Below, one piece after another: positions 14,370 to 22,770 of a stretch of DNA of 36,015 nucleotides (its first letter is position 1; each line of letters opens with the position of its first letter). The notes beneath the pieces are model-generated. The model was not told the DNA's origin and searched no databases. It saw only the letters and a program-made list of their open reading frames with translations. The position numbers were made by a program, and so were the translations under genes. Source of the stretch: an uncultured Bacteroidales bacterium (GTDB taxonomy: Bacteria; Bacteroidota; Bacteroidia; Bacteroidales; Muribaculaceae); contig CASENC010000043.1 in assembly GCA_949289215.1 (NCBI GenBank), positions 1 through 36,015 of the forward strand. The letters are read 5' to 3'.

Positions 14370-14430
14370 GAAGAAATTAGGATTGGATAAAACCGGGTCG
14401 ATGAACCGATTTTATCCAATCCTAAGTCGT
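14370..14430 (-). terminator. Terminator of the S8 peptidase gene
   Basis: A perfect 16-bp stem (TTAGGATTGGATAAAA at 14377-14392 with its complement at 14410-14425) has a 17-nt loop that can add a CGG/CCG pair. On the minus strand it is followed by TTTCTTCCC. It lies about 20 nt past the stop codon at 14450. It shares flanks and the AATTAGGA stem start with the hairpins near 6882 and 8364. Confidence 0.65.
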
Positions 14431-14449
14431 TATACTAATTTGTGTGTGA

Positions 14450-16786
14450 TTAGTCTTTGATGACGAGCTTGGTGCTGTAGTTTTGGCGGTCGCCGCGCAA
14501 TTGCAGTACGTAGATGCCGGCAGGCAGGCTGCCTTGCAGGTCAACGTTGAAGTTGCCGGTACCGTCGGTGGTGTAGTTGCGGCTGAATACCTTTGAGCCT
14601 CCGGCATTGTAGATGCTTAGTTCCACTTGCTCCTCACCCTGGGCAAACACTTTGAATTGCCCGTTGGTGGGATTAGGATATACGAGTACCATGTCTTGGT
14701 CTTTTGTAACATCATTGATGCCCACGGCACCCATGTAAGCCAGTCCTGCGTATGCATCGATTATTCCGTTGGGACCCCATTGCAATGCTTTGCCTGTGCC
14801 GTAATTTTCGGGTTTCTGTGCAGTGTGGGCGAATATGTCCTTTATGTCGTCGGGGGTGAGTGTCGGGTCATATTGCAACCAAGTGGCTATGATACCCGTC
14901 ACAGCCGGTGTGGCCATCGAAGTGCCTGAATTCACCATCCAGTAATAAGTGTTGCCTTCATCATCGGTCACCTTGTCGGTAAATACACCGCTTCCTTCAG
15001 AGTAAATGCCGGCATTGAAGTTGTAGCTGTTGTATGACGAAGAGATTGCGTTCCCCGGAGCCACGATGGTGGGGTGCCACACACCGTTCATGTCGTAGCC
15101 GTAGCTTGAGAATGTTGCCATGTTGCCAATCACTTCATCGTCATTGAATTGCTTTTCTAAGCCCGATATTACGTCTATCCATGTTCTCTTGGTGACATTT
15201 GCACCTACCGATATGGCTTCGCGGCCGGTTGCAATTTCGTTAATCGAGCCGTCGGACGAGCCTGCGGTATATTCTTCGCTGCCGTTGTTGGTGAAGGTCA
15301 TGCTACTGTCGGTCCACATATTTATCTCGTCACCCTGGGTGCCATACAGGGCAAGTCCCAACTTGTAGCGGCAATTGCTGTTGCGCGTGGTTAACGACAT
15401 AGATGCCTGTATGTAGGTTACGTATCGTTCAATCGACTCGTCATACTCCATGCTTACAGCCAAATCGGAATAATATCCGTCGAAGCTGAAGTAGTTCTTG
15501 AATTGTGTGGCATTTTCGCTTCCGCTTAACACCCACATGCCGTATTTATCCAATTCACTTTCGCTTATCACTTCGCTTTCACACATTACTTCGTTGTTGT
15601 TCTGTGTGTCGATTACCATAAATTTTAGTGATACAGGGTTCTGTGTATATCCGTCTGCGATGCCATAATACATAAGGCTGCCGTAATTCGATGCGCTTGT
15701 TTCGATTATGGTGCGGCACTGTTCTTCACCGGCCGCGTTTTCAAAAGTTTTGTTCAGCCACAGGTTATCGGAACCTTCGTTCCCCGATGCAATCACGAAA
15801 ATAACACCTTCGCCGGCCAGTGCGTCAAAGGCAATCGATGTCTCGTCGGTACCCATGTGCGGACCGTTGTTGCCGCCGACGCTCAGGTTTATCACCACCG
15901 GTTTGCCTACTTCCTGGGCATATTCTACGATGTCGTTGGCTTGGCCAACCATTTCGGTTGTACTAATGTTTGTAAGCCCGCACAGGTAAAGGTCGGCATC
16001 GGGTGCCATTCCTTGGAACCCGTTGGCGGTGTAGCTGCCTGCAGCCGTGCCTGTGGTGTGGGTGCCATGTGCGCTGGTGTAGGTGTCGGTTGTAAGGCGT
16101 TCTATCTGTTCAGGCTTAGTGTAAGTCATGCCGCTGCCGTAAGTAGAGCCTTTATACGCCCTTACTATGCGCGTGTTGCCATCTTCGTCCTTGAAGTTGA
16201 TGTGGTTGTATTCAATGCCGCTGTCAATGATTCCCACAATCACGTCTTTGCCCGTATAAGCTTGGTAAAGGCCGTTGCTGCCGGCGTGTAATAAGTCGGT
16301 GTGGGTGACTTCGCGTGTAACATTGTTGAGCAATCGCAACGGTTGCGATATTTCTATGTAATCCACACTTTCAAGTTCGGCAATCCGCTCGATGCTGTCG
16401 GCCGGAATTTTCACTATCAGAATGTCGCCTATTTCGTTTGTCACTTCCACTCCGGCAACTTCAATGTCGGCAATCGAGGCACCTTCGGCCAGGCGCAAAA
16501 AGCTGTCCACCATGCGAGTGCCGCCCATGTTCTCCATTTTTGTTACGAAGCGTTTTTCCGGAATTATCGGGTTTGCACCGGTTTCTTTTGCCGTCATATT
16601 GCCTTGTATTGCCATTGGCAAGCTTGTCATGCCGTTGTTGTCAATCAACCCCATTTTGTTGAGGCGCAGGAAGTGCCGCGTGTAGGGCGACAACTTACCA
16701 TCGGCTGTCGCGCCGAATGCAACGGTTGTTGTGCCAAGCAACAGTGCAACCGAAAGGAAGAGTGTTTTAATCTGTCTATAAGTCAT
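14450..16786 (-). CDS. Subtilisin-like S8 serine peptidase with type IX secretion tail
   Basis: A 778-aa secreted protease. A signal peptide (about 1-25, cleavage after AFG or ATA) is followed by a propeptide-like region (about 30-165) and the S8 catalytic domain. The triad is Asp188 (VGIIDSGIEYNH), His240 (AHGTHTTGTAAG) and Ser623 (SGTSMATPA). A long insert (about 345-515) between the His and Ser motifs fits the PA/PPC-like insert of Bacteroidetes subtilases. The last about 80 residues (LVYPNPTNGQF ... GIYVLQLRGD ... TKLVIKD) are a type A sorting domain for type IX secretion, implying delivery across the outer membrane and probably surface attachment. Monocistronic, with its own promoter box and terminator. 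Confidence 0.93.
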   Translation of the reverse strand: MTYRQIKTLFLSVALLLGTTTVAFGATADGKLSPYTRHFLRLNKMGLIDNNGMTSLPMAIQGNMTAKETGANPIIPEKRFVTKMENMGGTRMVDSFLRLAEGASIADIEVAGVEVTNEIGDILIVKIPADSIERIAELESVDYIEISQPLRLLNNVTREVTHTDLLHAGSNGLYQAYTGKDVIVGIIDSGIEYNHINFKDEDGNTRIVRAYKGSTYGSGMTYTKPEQIERLTTDTYTSAHGTHTTGTAAGSYTANGFQGMAPDADLYLCGLTNISTTEMVGQANDIVEYAQEVGKPVVINLSVGGNNGPHMGTDETSIAFDALAGEGVIFVIASGNEGSDNLWLNKTFENAAGEEQCRTIIETSASNYGSLMYYGIADGYTQNPVSLKFMVIDTQNNNEVMCESEVISESELDKYGMWVLSGSENATQFKNYFSFDGYYSDLAVSMEYDESIERYVTYIQASMSLTTRNSNCRYKLGLALYGTQGDEINMWTDSSMTFTNNGSEEYTAGSSDGSINEIATGREAISVGANVTKRTWIDVISGLEKQFNDDEVIGNMATFSSYGYDMNGVWHPTIVAPGNAISSSYNSYNFNAGIYSEGSGVFTDKVTDDEGNTYYWMVNSGTSMATPAVTGIIATWLQYDPTLTPDDIKDIFAHTAQKPENYGTGKALQWGPNGIIDAYAGLAYMGAVGINDVTKDQDMVLVYPNPTNGQFKVFAQGEEQVELSIYNAGGSKVFSRNYTTDGTGNFNVDLQGSLPAGIYVLQLRGDRQNYSTKLVIKD

Positions 16787-16816
16787 AATATCATTAATAG
16801 TTTATAAAAATTACGG

Positions 16817-16824
16817 CAAATTTA
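16817..16824 (-). promoter_or_regulatory. -7 box of the S8 peptidase gene
   Basis: The minus strand reads TAAATTTG, an exact TAnnTTTG match, about 30 nt upstream of the start codon at 16786. The -33 region is T-rich without a clear TTTG at about 19 bp. Confidence 0.55.
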
Positions 16825-16996
16825 GATTTTTCTTGTCAAAAAGAAATAATATTTGTATTAAAAAGGTATGTTAAAAATGGATTTCGGTCGCTAATTTACA
16901 TAGCGGCATTCCGTCGGTTGTTAACAATAATAAGATTTATTAGCCGGGCAGGTGCAAGTTTTTGCGGTTTTTTCATCGAGTTTCGCAGTTTTTTGT

Positions 16997-17004
16997 TACT
17001 TTTG
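16997..17004 (+). promoter_or_regulatory. -7 box of the NfeD-like gene
   Basis: TACTTTTG matches TAnnTTTG exactly and lies 19 nt before the ATG at 17024, so the leader would be only about a dozen nt. The -33 position is T-rich but not a clean TTTG. Confidence 0.5.
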
Positions 17005-17023
17005 GATAATTATCTATGACAAG

Positions 17024-18409
17024 ATGAAGAAATTTGCTTGCATAATTATAGCCATGATGGTTGCGTTGACATTCCTCGGTGCCAGGGCCGGCGGAAAGGC
17101 CTACGTCATTCCGGTTGACCGGGAGATAGGTTCAACCTCGTGGCGCATAATGAAGAACGGCATGGAACAAGCTGCCGAGGAGGGTGCCGATGTGATAATC
17201 ATGCACATCAACACTTACGGCGGTGCCGTGGATGCCGCCGACTCGATGCGCACGCGCATACTCAACTGCCCGATACCGGTGGTGGCGTTTATCGACAATA
17301 CGGCAGCCTCGGCCGGTGCGCTCATTTCCATAGCCTGCGACAGCATATATATGCGCCCCGGTGGCAGCATGGGCGCTGCTACCGTTGTCGATGGGGCAGG
17401 TGAAGTGCTGCCCGACAAGTACCAGTCGTTCATGCGCTCGATGATGCGTGCCACAGCCGAAAGCCATGGCAAGGCAATGCGTGCAGGCGATACCGTCGAA
17501 GTGTGGCGGCGCGACCCGCTGATTGCCGAGGCGATGGTCGATCCGCGCCGTGTGGCACCGGGTGTGGATGACGACAGTACCCGCGTGCTGTCGTTCACTA
17601 CCGATGAAGCCATAGCCCACGGATATTGCGAGGGCAAGGCCGAAAGCATCGGCGAGGTGGTGGTCAAACGGTTAGGCATGGGAGAAGATTGCCAAATAAG
17701 CGAATATCGCCCCACGGCAATGGACGGTGTGGTGGGTTTCCTGTCAAATCCGGCGTTCCAGGCCATATTGATAATGTTTATCATCGGGGGCATATACTTC
17801 GAGTTGCAGCACCCGGGATTGGGATTGCCGTCGGTGGTTGCCTTGCTTGCCGCCGCGCTGTATTTTGCTCCGCTTTATATCGAGGGTCTTGCCGCCGGGT
17901 GGGAGATGGTTGCCTTTTTCGTCGGCATATTGCTTATTCTGCTTGAGATTTTCGTCATTCCGGGGTTCGGTATTACCGGCATACTCGGTATATTGCTCAC
18001 GTTCACTTCACTGGTGATGGCGATGCTTGGCAACGACCTGTTTGACTTTGGGCTGATAACCATGGATAGCATTATGGATGCGATACTTATAGTTTTGGTG
18101 GGGCTGCTGCTTGGCGTGGCGGTGGTGATATACGTTACCCACAAGATAGGATCCAAGGGGATAATGAGAAAATCGGCCTTGGACAAGGAACAGCGGCTCG
18201 AAGATGGGTATATAGGTGTTCCGCCCGAGCTTGCCCGGTATGTAGGCGGCAGCGGCGAGGCTTATACCGTGCTGCGCCCGGGGGGCAAGATTCGCATCGG
18301 CGGCGATGTGCTCGATGCTGTTTCGACCGGCGGCTTCATCGATGCCGGCACACCGGTCAAAGTGGTGAAATATGAAAATGCGCAGCTTTATGTGGAGCCT
18401 GCCGAATAA
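17024..18409 (+). CDS. NfeD-like membrane-bound ClpP-class serine protease
   Basis: A 461-aa long-form NfeD protein. A signal peptide or anchor (about 1-22) leads into a ClpP/SppA-like protease domain (about 25-235) with HINTYGGAVDAADSM and the nucleophile Ser96 in TAASAGALI. Lys132 (PDKYQSF) is the likely general base by analogy with the archaeal 1510-N Ser-Lys dyad. Several transmembrane helices follow (about 240-375), and a C-terminal OB-fold NfeD domain (GYIGVPPEL ... LRPGGKIRIGGDVLDAVSTGGFI). Relatives cleave hydrophobic stretches of stomatin-type partners; no stomatin gene is adjacent here. I chose the ATG at 17024 because the longer frame from 16952 crosses the promoter box. kdsB starts 26 nt downstream. 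Confidence 0.9.
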   Translation: MKKFACIIIAMMVALTFLGARAGGKAYVIPVDREIGSTSWRIMKNGMEQAAEEGADVIIMHINTYGGAVDAADSMRTRILNCPIPVVAFIDNTAASAGALISIACDSIYMRPGGSMGAATVVDGAGEVLPDKYQSFMRSMMRATAESHGKAMRAGDTVEVWRRDPLIAEAMVDPRRVAPGVDDDSTRVLSFTTDEAIAHGYCEGKAESIGEVVVKRLGMGEDCQISEYRPTAMDGVVGFLSNPAFQAILIMFIIGGIYFELQHPGLGLPSVVALLAAALYFAPLYIEGLAAGWEMVAFFVGILLILLEIFVIPGFGITGILGILLTFTSLVMAMLGNDLFDFGLITMDSIMDAILIVLVGLLLGVAVVIYVTHKIGSKGIMRKSALDKEQRLEDGYIGVPPELARYVGGSGEAYTVLRPGGKIRIGGDVLDAVSTGGFIDAGTPVKVVKYENAQLYVEPAE

Positions 18410-18435
18410 TAAACGATATACATATTTTTATTATA

Positions 18436-19200
18436 ATGGAAAATTTGAGATTTATCGGTATAATACCGGCGCGGTATGCCTCGACCCGTTTCCCGGGCAA
18501 GCCGCTTGCTCGCATAGGCTCGATGACCATGATTGAGCGCGTGTGGCGGCAAGTGAGCCGCGTGCTGGGCAACAACGTGTGGGTGGCCACCGACGACAGC
18601 CGCATATATGATGCCGTGGCTGCTTTCGGCGGCAATGCGGTGATGACATCGACCGAGCACCGCAGCGGTACCGACCGTTGCCGCGAGGCTTATGAAAAGA
18701 TAGGTGCGGGTGAAGATGTGGTAATCAACATTCAGGGTGACGAGCCATTCATCGAGCCGCGCCAGCTTGAGGCAATAATGCAATGCTTTGGCGACCCGGC
18801 AACCGACATTGCCACGCTGGTGCGAGCCTTCGACCCGGCAGGAAGTTATGAAGTGCTTGCCGACCCAAATACGCCCAAGGTGGTGGTTGACAACGACATG
18901 AATGCAATATATTTTTCGCGTTCGGTAATACCATATTTGCGGAATGTGCCTATGGAAAAATGGCCGTCGAGCCACACTTTCTATACCCATGTGGGAATGT
19001 ATGCCTATCGTGCCACGGTTCTCGACGAGATTACCCGGTTGCCGCAGTCGGGGCTTGAATTGGCCGAGTCGCTCGAACAGCTGCGCTGGCTGCAAGGCGG
19101 GTATCGCATAAAGGTGGGTGTCACCGATTGTCGCTCGATAGGCATCGACACACCGCAAGACCTTGAAAACGCTATTAAACAGCTTGGAATAAATGAATAA
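18436..19200 (+). CDS. kdsB: 3-deoxy-manno-octulosonate cytidylyltransferase (CMP-Kdo synthetase)
   Basis: A 254-aa cytosolic enzyme that joins CTP and Kdo to give CMP-Kdo for lipopolysaccharide inner-core synthesis. The N-terminal nucleotide-binding motif is PARYASTRFPGKPL (about 11-24), followed by VWVATDDSRI, the EHRSGTDRCREA segment, NIQGDEPFIEP, and a C-terminal SLEQLRWLQGGYRIKV stretch, all standard for KdsB. Length is normal. It sits between the NfeD-like gene and the M16 gene, overlapping the latter by 8 nt, so the three genes are probably one transcript. Confidence 0.96.
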   Translation: MENLRFIGIIPARYASTRFPGKPLARIGSMTMIERVWRQVSRVLGNNVWVATDDSRIYDAVAAFGGNAVMTSTEHRSGTDRCREAYEKIGAGEDVVINIQGDEPFIEPRQLEAIMQCFGDPATDIATLVRAFDPAGSYEVLADPNTPKVVVDNDMNAIYFSRSVIPYLRNVPMEKWPSSHTFYTHVGMYAYRATVLDEITRLPQSGLELAESLEQLRWLQGGYRIKVGVTDCRSIGIDTPQDLENAIKQLGINE

Positions 19201-20473
19201 ACAGCAACCCGAGGTAAAACCTTTTGGAGACTTCAGTATCGACATTCCCCACCCCATGGTGATGCCCAATGGCGTGGAATTGTATGTGGCCGGTGGCGGC
19301 GACCAGGAAGTGAACCGCATCGACGTGATACACCGCGGCGGTATGTTTGAGGAGGTCCCCGAACGGCTGGTGGCACAGGCCGCGGCATCGCAATTGTCGC
19401 AAGGTGCCGGCTCGATGTCGTCGCAAGATATTGCCGAATGTTTTGATTATAACGGAGCATGGGCCGGTGCACACAGCACGCACAATCACACCGAAGTGTC
19501 GCTCAATTCGCTTAATCGTTGTTTCGACAAGACTTTGCCGGTGTTTCGCGAGATGATTTTCGACCCGACATTTCCCGAGCGGGAATTTCAGGTTTACCGC
19601 AACCGTTGCCTTGGCGCATACCGCACGGCTCGTGAGCAAGTGAAATACCTTGCCGGTGTGGAGGTGAACCGCATATTCTTCGGCGACGGCTATCCGCTTG
19701 CCGCAGCGGTCAGTGACGATGATGTGATGGCACTCGATACCGGCAAGTTGCGCCGTTTCCACCGGAAATATTACCATGCGGCCAACCGCACCGTGATTCT
19801 TTCGGGAGGCATTACCGACAGGGAAATAGATATGGTTGTCGAAGCTTTCGGCTCGGACAGCGACGACCGCCCGGCCGAGCCGCTTGTAGGAATGGCGCAA
19901 CAAAGCGGAGGAACGGGACATTTCTCGTTTATCGAGAAACCGGGTGCCGTGCAATCGGCCATCCAGATGCAATTGCCTGCAATCCCGCGCACTCATCCCG
20001 ATTATTTTAATTTGCGCATACTTGTGACGGCTCTTGGCGGGTATTTCGGCAGTCGCCTCATGAGCAACATTCGCGAGGAGAAAGGTTATACCTATGGCAT
20101 AGGTGCTGCGCTTATCGGTGCCCGCCATGGCGGATATATAGTAATGTCAACCGAATGTGACTGTGCTTATACCCGGCCGATTATCGAAGAAGTGAAACAT
20201 GAAATGGCCGAATTGCGCCGGGAACCGCTGTCGTGGCATGAACTTGAAATGGTGAAGTCGAGTATGCTCGGCGACCTTGTGAAGAACCTCGACACGCCGT
20301 TTGCCGTTGCCGGCAATATAAGTTCGGTGGTGCTTTATGGCATATACCCGGAATATTTCAATGAGCATATCAAGGCGATACGTGAGGCCACACCCGAGGC
20401 CCTGCTTGAAACTGCCAGGCGTTATCTGCTCGACGAGCATCTTTATGTTGTTGTAGCCGGGCGCATGGAATAG
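19193..20473 (+). CDS. M16-family peptidase-like protein lacking the zinc motif
   Basis: A 426-aa cytosolic-looking protein (no signal peptide) with the two-domain M16 layout. The N-terminal half begins with PNGVELYVAGGG and VIHRGGMFEE. The C-terminal half carries FGSRLMSNIREEKGYTYGIGA, the M16 substrate-binding Arg/Tyr region. Active M16 enzymes have HxxEH in the first helix; the corresponding helix here reads LVAQAAASQLSQG, with no His or Glu ligands. It is therefore likely a non-catalytic homologue, like the inactive partner in M16B heterodimers. The ATG overlaps the end of kdsB by 8 nt. No active partner gene is present in this window. Confidence 0.88.
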   Translation: MNKQQPEVKPFGDFSIDIPHPMVMPNGVELYVAGGGDQEVNRIDVIHRGGMFEEVPERLVAQAAASQLSQGAGSMSSQDIAECFDYNGAWAGAHSTHNHTEVSLNSLNRCFDKTLPVFREMIFDPTFPEREFQVYRNRCLGAYRTAREQVKYLAGVEVNRIFFGDGYPLAAAVSDDDVMALDTGKLRRFHRKYYHAANRTVILSGGITDREIDMVVEAFGSDSDDRPAEPLVGMAQQSGGTGHFSFIEKPGAVQSAIQMQLPAIPRTHPDYFNLRILVTALGGYFGSRLMSNIREEKGYTYGIGAALIGARHGGYIVMSTECDCAYTRPIIEEVKHEMAELRREPLSWHELEMVKSSMLGDLVKNLDTPFAVAGNISSVVLYGIYPEYFNEHIKAIREATPEALLETARRYLLDEHLYVVVAGRME

Positions 20474-20594
20474 CCTCCCGCCGGCGCGGCAGTGGCACAA
20501 TGAAGCCTTGAAAATGTTGATGGGGTAAATGCCTGAAAATGTGCTGCATGACTGTGATGGTGAAAAATATTTTAAAAAAAAGAGTGCAGAATGT

Positions 20595-20624
20595 TTTGTA
20601 GTTTGAAAAATGTGCGTAACTTTG
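20595..20624 (+). promoter_or_regulatory. Promoter of the tRNA-tuf operon
   Basis: TTTG (20595-20598), an 18-bp spacer and TAACTTTG (20617-20624) match the Bacteroidetes consensus. Transcription would start near 20631, about 40 nt before the first tRNA. Confidence 0.75.
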
Positions 20625-20671
20625 CAACCGCATTTGAGCCCTAAACGCTTGCGACGGGGCAAAAGGAGAAC

Positions 20672-20745
20672 GCCTCTTTAGCTCAGTTGGCCAGAGCACG
20701 TGATTTGTAATCTCGGGGTCGTTGGTTCGAATCCGACAAGAGGCT
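20672..20745 (+). tRNA. tRNA-Thr(TGT)
   Basis: A 74-nt cloverleaf. Acceptor GCCTCTT pairs with AAGAGGC, D-stem GCTC/GAGC, anticodon loop TTTGTAA with TGT at 34-36, and TTCGAAT in the T-loop. The anticodon stem (CGTGA/TCTCG) has one T-T mismatch. CCA is not encoded. Confidence 0.95.
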
Positions 20746-20759
20746 CAAAAAAACAGTAT

Positions 20760-20842
20760 GGGTGGTTTCCAGAGCGGCCAAATGGGGCAGACTGTAAATC
20801 TGCTGGTTTTCACCTTCGGTGGTTCGAATCCATCACCACCCA
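20760..20842 (+). tRNA. tRNA-Tyr(GTA)
   Basis: An 83-nt class II tRNA with a long variable arm. Acceptor GGGTGGT pairs with ACCACCC, anticodon stem CAGAC/ATCTG region around loop TGTAAA with anticodon GTA, and T-loop TTCGAATC. CCA is not encoded. It lies 14 nt after tRNA-Thr(TGT). Confidence 0.95.
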
Positions 20843-20885
20843 CCCAATGCAAAGCCTTGCCGATTGTGGCAACGGTGTAGCGAAT

Positions 20886-20958
20886 GCGGAAGTAGCTCAG
20901 TTGATAGAGCATCAGCCTTCCAAGCTGAGGGTCGCGAGTTTGAGCCTCGTCTTCCGCT
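20886..20958 (+). tRNA. tRNA-Gly(TCC)
   Basis: A 73-nt cloverleaf. Acceptor GCGGAAG pairs with CTTCCGC, anticodon stem CAGC/GCTG around the loop with TCC, and a T-arm CGAGTTTGAGCCTCG. The T-loop reads TTTGAGC rather than the usual TTCGAAT type. CCA is not encoded. Confidence 0.93.
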
Positions 20959-20973
20959 CTAATTGAAATAAAT

Positions 20974-21045
<72 letters not shown>

Positions 21046-21144
21046 CTAAGACCGACTTTGCCGCCCTTGTTACGTGCGGCATTTTGGGTAAAAGGGAAAA
21101 ATATATAACAAAAGAGTTAATCATTTCATAAAAAAATAACAGTT

Positions 21145-22335
21145 ATGGCAAAAGAGAAATTCGAAAGAACCAAGCCGCACGTAAACATTGGTACTATCGG
21201 TCACGTTGACCACGGTAAAACCACTCTTACTGCTGCTATTACCAAGGTGCTCCACGATGCAGGTTTCTCGTCGGAAGGCGCAAAGTCGTTTGACCAAATC
21301 GACAACGCTCCCGAGGAAAAGGAACGTGGTATCACCATCAATACTTCTCACGTAGAGTATGAGACTGCTAACCGCCACTATGCACACGTTGACTGTCCGG
21401 GACACGCCGACTATGTAAAGAACATGGTTACCGGTGCTGCTCAGATGGACGGTGCTATCATCGTGGTTGCTGCAACCGACGGTCCGATGCCTCAAACTCG
21501 TGAACACATCCTTTTGGCTCGCCAAGTAAACGTTCCGCGTCTTGTTGTATTTCTTAACAAGTGCGACATGGTTGACGACCCTGAAATGTTCGACCTTGTT
21601 GAAATGGAAATGCGCGACCTTCTTTCGTCTTACGACTATGATGGCGACAACACTCCTATCATCCGCGGTTCTGCACTTGGTGCATTGAACGGTGAACCTC
21701 AATGGGTAGAAAAGGTTTTGGAATTGATGGCTGCTGTTGACGAATGGATTCCGCTTCCTCCGCGCGACATCGACAAACCTTTCTTGATGCCTGTTGAAGA
21801 CGTATTCTCAATCACCGGTCGTGGTACTGTTGCTACAGGTCGTATCGAAACAGGTGTTGTAAAGGTTGGCGACGAAGTTCAAATCATGGGTCTTGGTGCT
21901 GACAAGAAGTCGGTTGTTACCGGTGTTGAAATGTTCCGTAAGATCCTCGACGAAGGTGAAGCTGGTGATAATGTAGGTCTTCTTCTCCGTGGTATCGACA
22001 AGAATGAAATCAAGCGCGGTATGGTACTTTGCCACCCGGGTGTTGTTAAACCTCACTCTGAATTCAAGGCTTCGATCTACGTATTGAAGAAAGAAGAAGG
22101 TGGTCGTCACACTCCGTTCCACAACCACTATCGTCCTCAATTCTACATCCGTACACTCGATGTTACCGGTGAAATCACTCTTCCCGAAGGTGTAGAAATG
22201 GTAATGCCTGGCGATAACGTTGAAATCAAGGTTAAGCTCATCACTCCGGTAGCTTGCGACAAGGGTCTGCGTTTCGCTATCCGTGAAGGTGGCCGCACCG
22301 TTGGTTCGGGTCAAATTACCGAAATCCTCGACTAA
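21145..22335 (+). CDS. tuf: Elongation factor Tu
   Basis: A 396-aa translational GTPase that delivers aminoacyl-tRNA to the ribosome. G-domain motifs are all present: GHVDHGKTT at 19-27, [12 protein letters not shown] (switch II region) and NKCDM, followed by two beta-barrel domains ([31 protein letters not shown]). Codon choice is strongly biased to GGT, CGT and GTT, unlike the C/G-ending choice of neighbouring genes, as expected for very high expression. It lies about 100 nt after tRNA-Thr(GGT) and before tRNA-Trp, so it is probably co-transcribed with the tRNAs from the promoter at 20595. Confidence 0.98.
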   Translation: MAKEKFERTKPHVNIGTIGHVDHGKTTLTAAITKVLHDAGFSSEGAKSFDQIDNAPEEKERGITINTSHVEYETANRHYAHVDCPGHADYVKNMVTGAAQMDGAIIVVAATDGPMPQTREHILLARQVNVPRLVVFLNKCDMVDDPEMFDLVEMEMRDLLSSYDYDGDNTPIIRGSALGALNGEPQWVEKVLELMAAVDEWIPLPPRDIDKPFLMPVEDVFSITGRGTVATGRIETGVVKVGDEVQIMGLGADKKSVVTGVEMFRKILDEGEAGDNVGLLLRGIDKNEIKRGMVLCHPGVVKPHSEFKASIYVLKKEEGGRHTPFHNHYRPQFYIRTLDVTGEITLPEGVEMVMPGDNVEIKVKLITPVACDKGLRFAIREGGRTVGSGQITEILD

Positions 22336-22366
22336 TTCCTGTATAAGGATTAGCGAATAAAAAATA

Positions 22367-22418
22367 CCGGTTATGCGCCGCTGTGCCGAGAACCTCTCAA
22401 TATGGCAGGCATAACCGG
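22367..22418 (+). other. Stable hairpin between tuf and tRNA-Trp
   Basis: CCGGTTATGC (22367-22376) pairs perfectly with GCATAACCGG (22409-22418). Inside, CTG/CAG and GAG/CTC can add pairs. The hairpin ends 5 nt before tRNA-Trp and no T-run follows, so RNA processing or partial termination is more likely than a classic terminator. Confidence 0.6.
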
Positions 22419-22423
22419 GAATT

Positions 22424-22496
22424 ACGGGAATAGCTCAGTCGGTAGAGCACTGGTCTCCAAAACCAGGTGTCGGGAGTTCGAGTCTCTCTTCCCGTG
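22424..22496 (+). tRNA. tRNA-Trp(CCA)
   Basis: A 73-nt cloverleaf. Acceptor ACGGGAA pairs with TTCCCGT, D-stem GCTC/GAGC, anticodon stem CTGGT/ACCAG around loop CTCCAAA (anticodon CCA), T-loop TTCGAGT, discriminator G. It lies 17 nt upstream of secE, the common bacterial tRNA-Trp-secE-nusG arrangement. Confidence 0.96.
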
Positions 22497-22513
22497 CAAA
22501 AATCAAGTAAAAT

Positions 22514-22717
22514 ATGAAACTCAAAATACTACAGGATATCGAGGATTCTTATAACGAACTTCGTTATAAGACTTCTTGGCCAACAAAGAGCCAACTGGCC
22601 GGTAGCACTGTTGTGGTTATGGTAGCTTCCATCATAATCGCGATAGGTATTTTTATCATGGACCAGGTTATCGACTACGTTATGCACGTCATTTATAGCG
22701 GTTTCCAACTGTTTTAA
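22514..22717 (+). CDS. secE: Protein translocase subunit SecE
   Basis: A 67-aa short-form SecE: an amphipathic N-terminal helix containing ELRYKTSWPTKSQL (the conserved W-P motif) and one transmembrane helix (about 30-52). SecE clamps SecY in the inner-membrane Sec channel. Position between tRNA-Trp and nusG confirms the call. Confidence 0.95.
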   Translation: MKLKILQDIEDSYNELRYKTSWPTKSQLAGSTVVVMVASIIIAIGIFIMDQVIDYVMHVIYSGFQLF

Positions 22718-22770
22718 TGACGGGTTTCTCATCACAACCAATAAACATTTCCCCAAAGTAGATTATCAAT

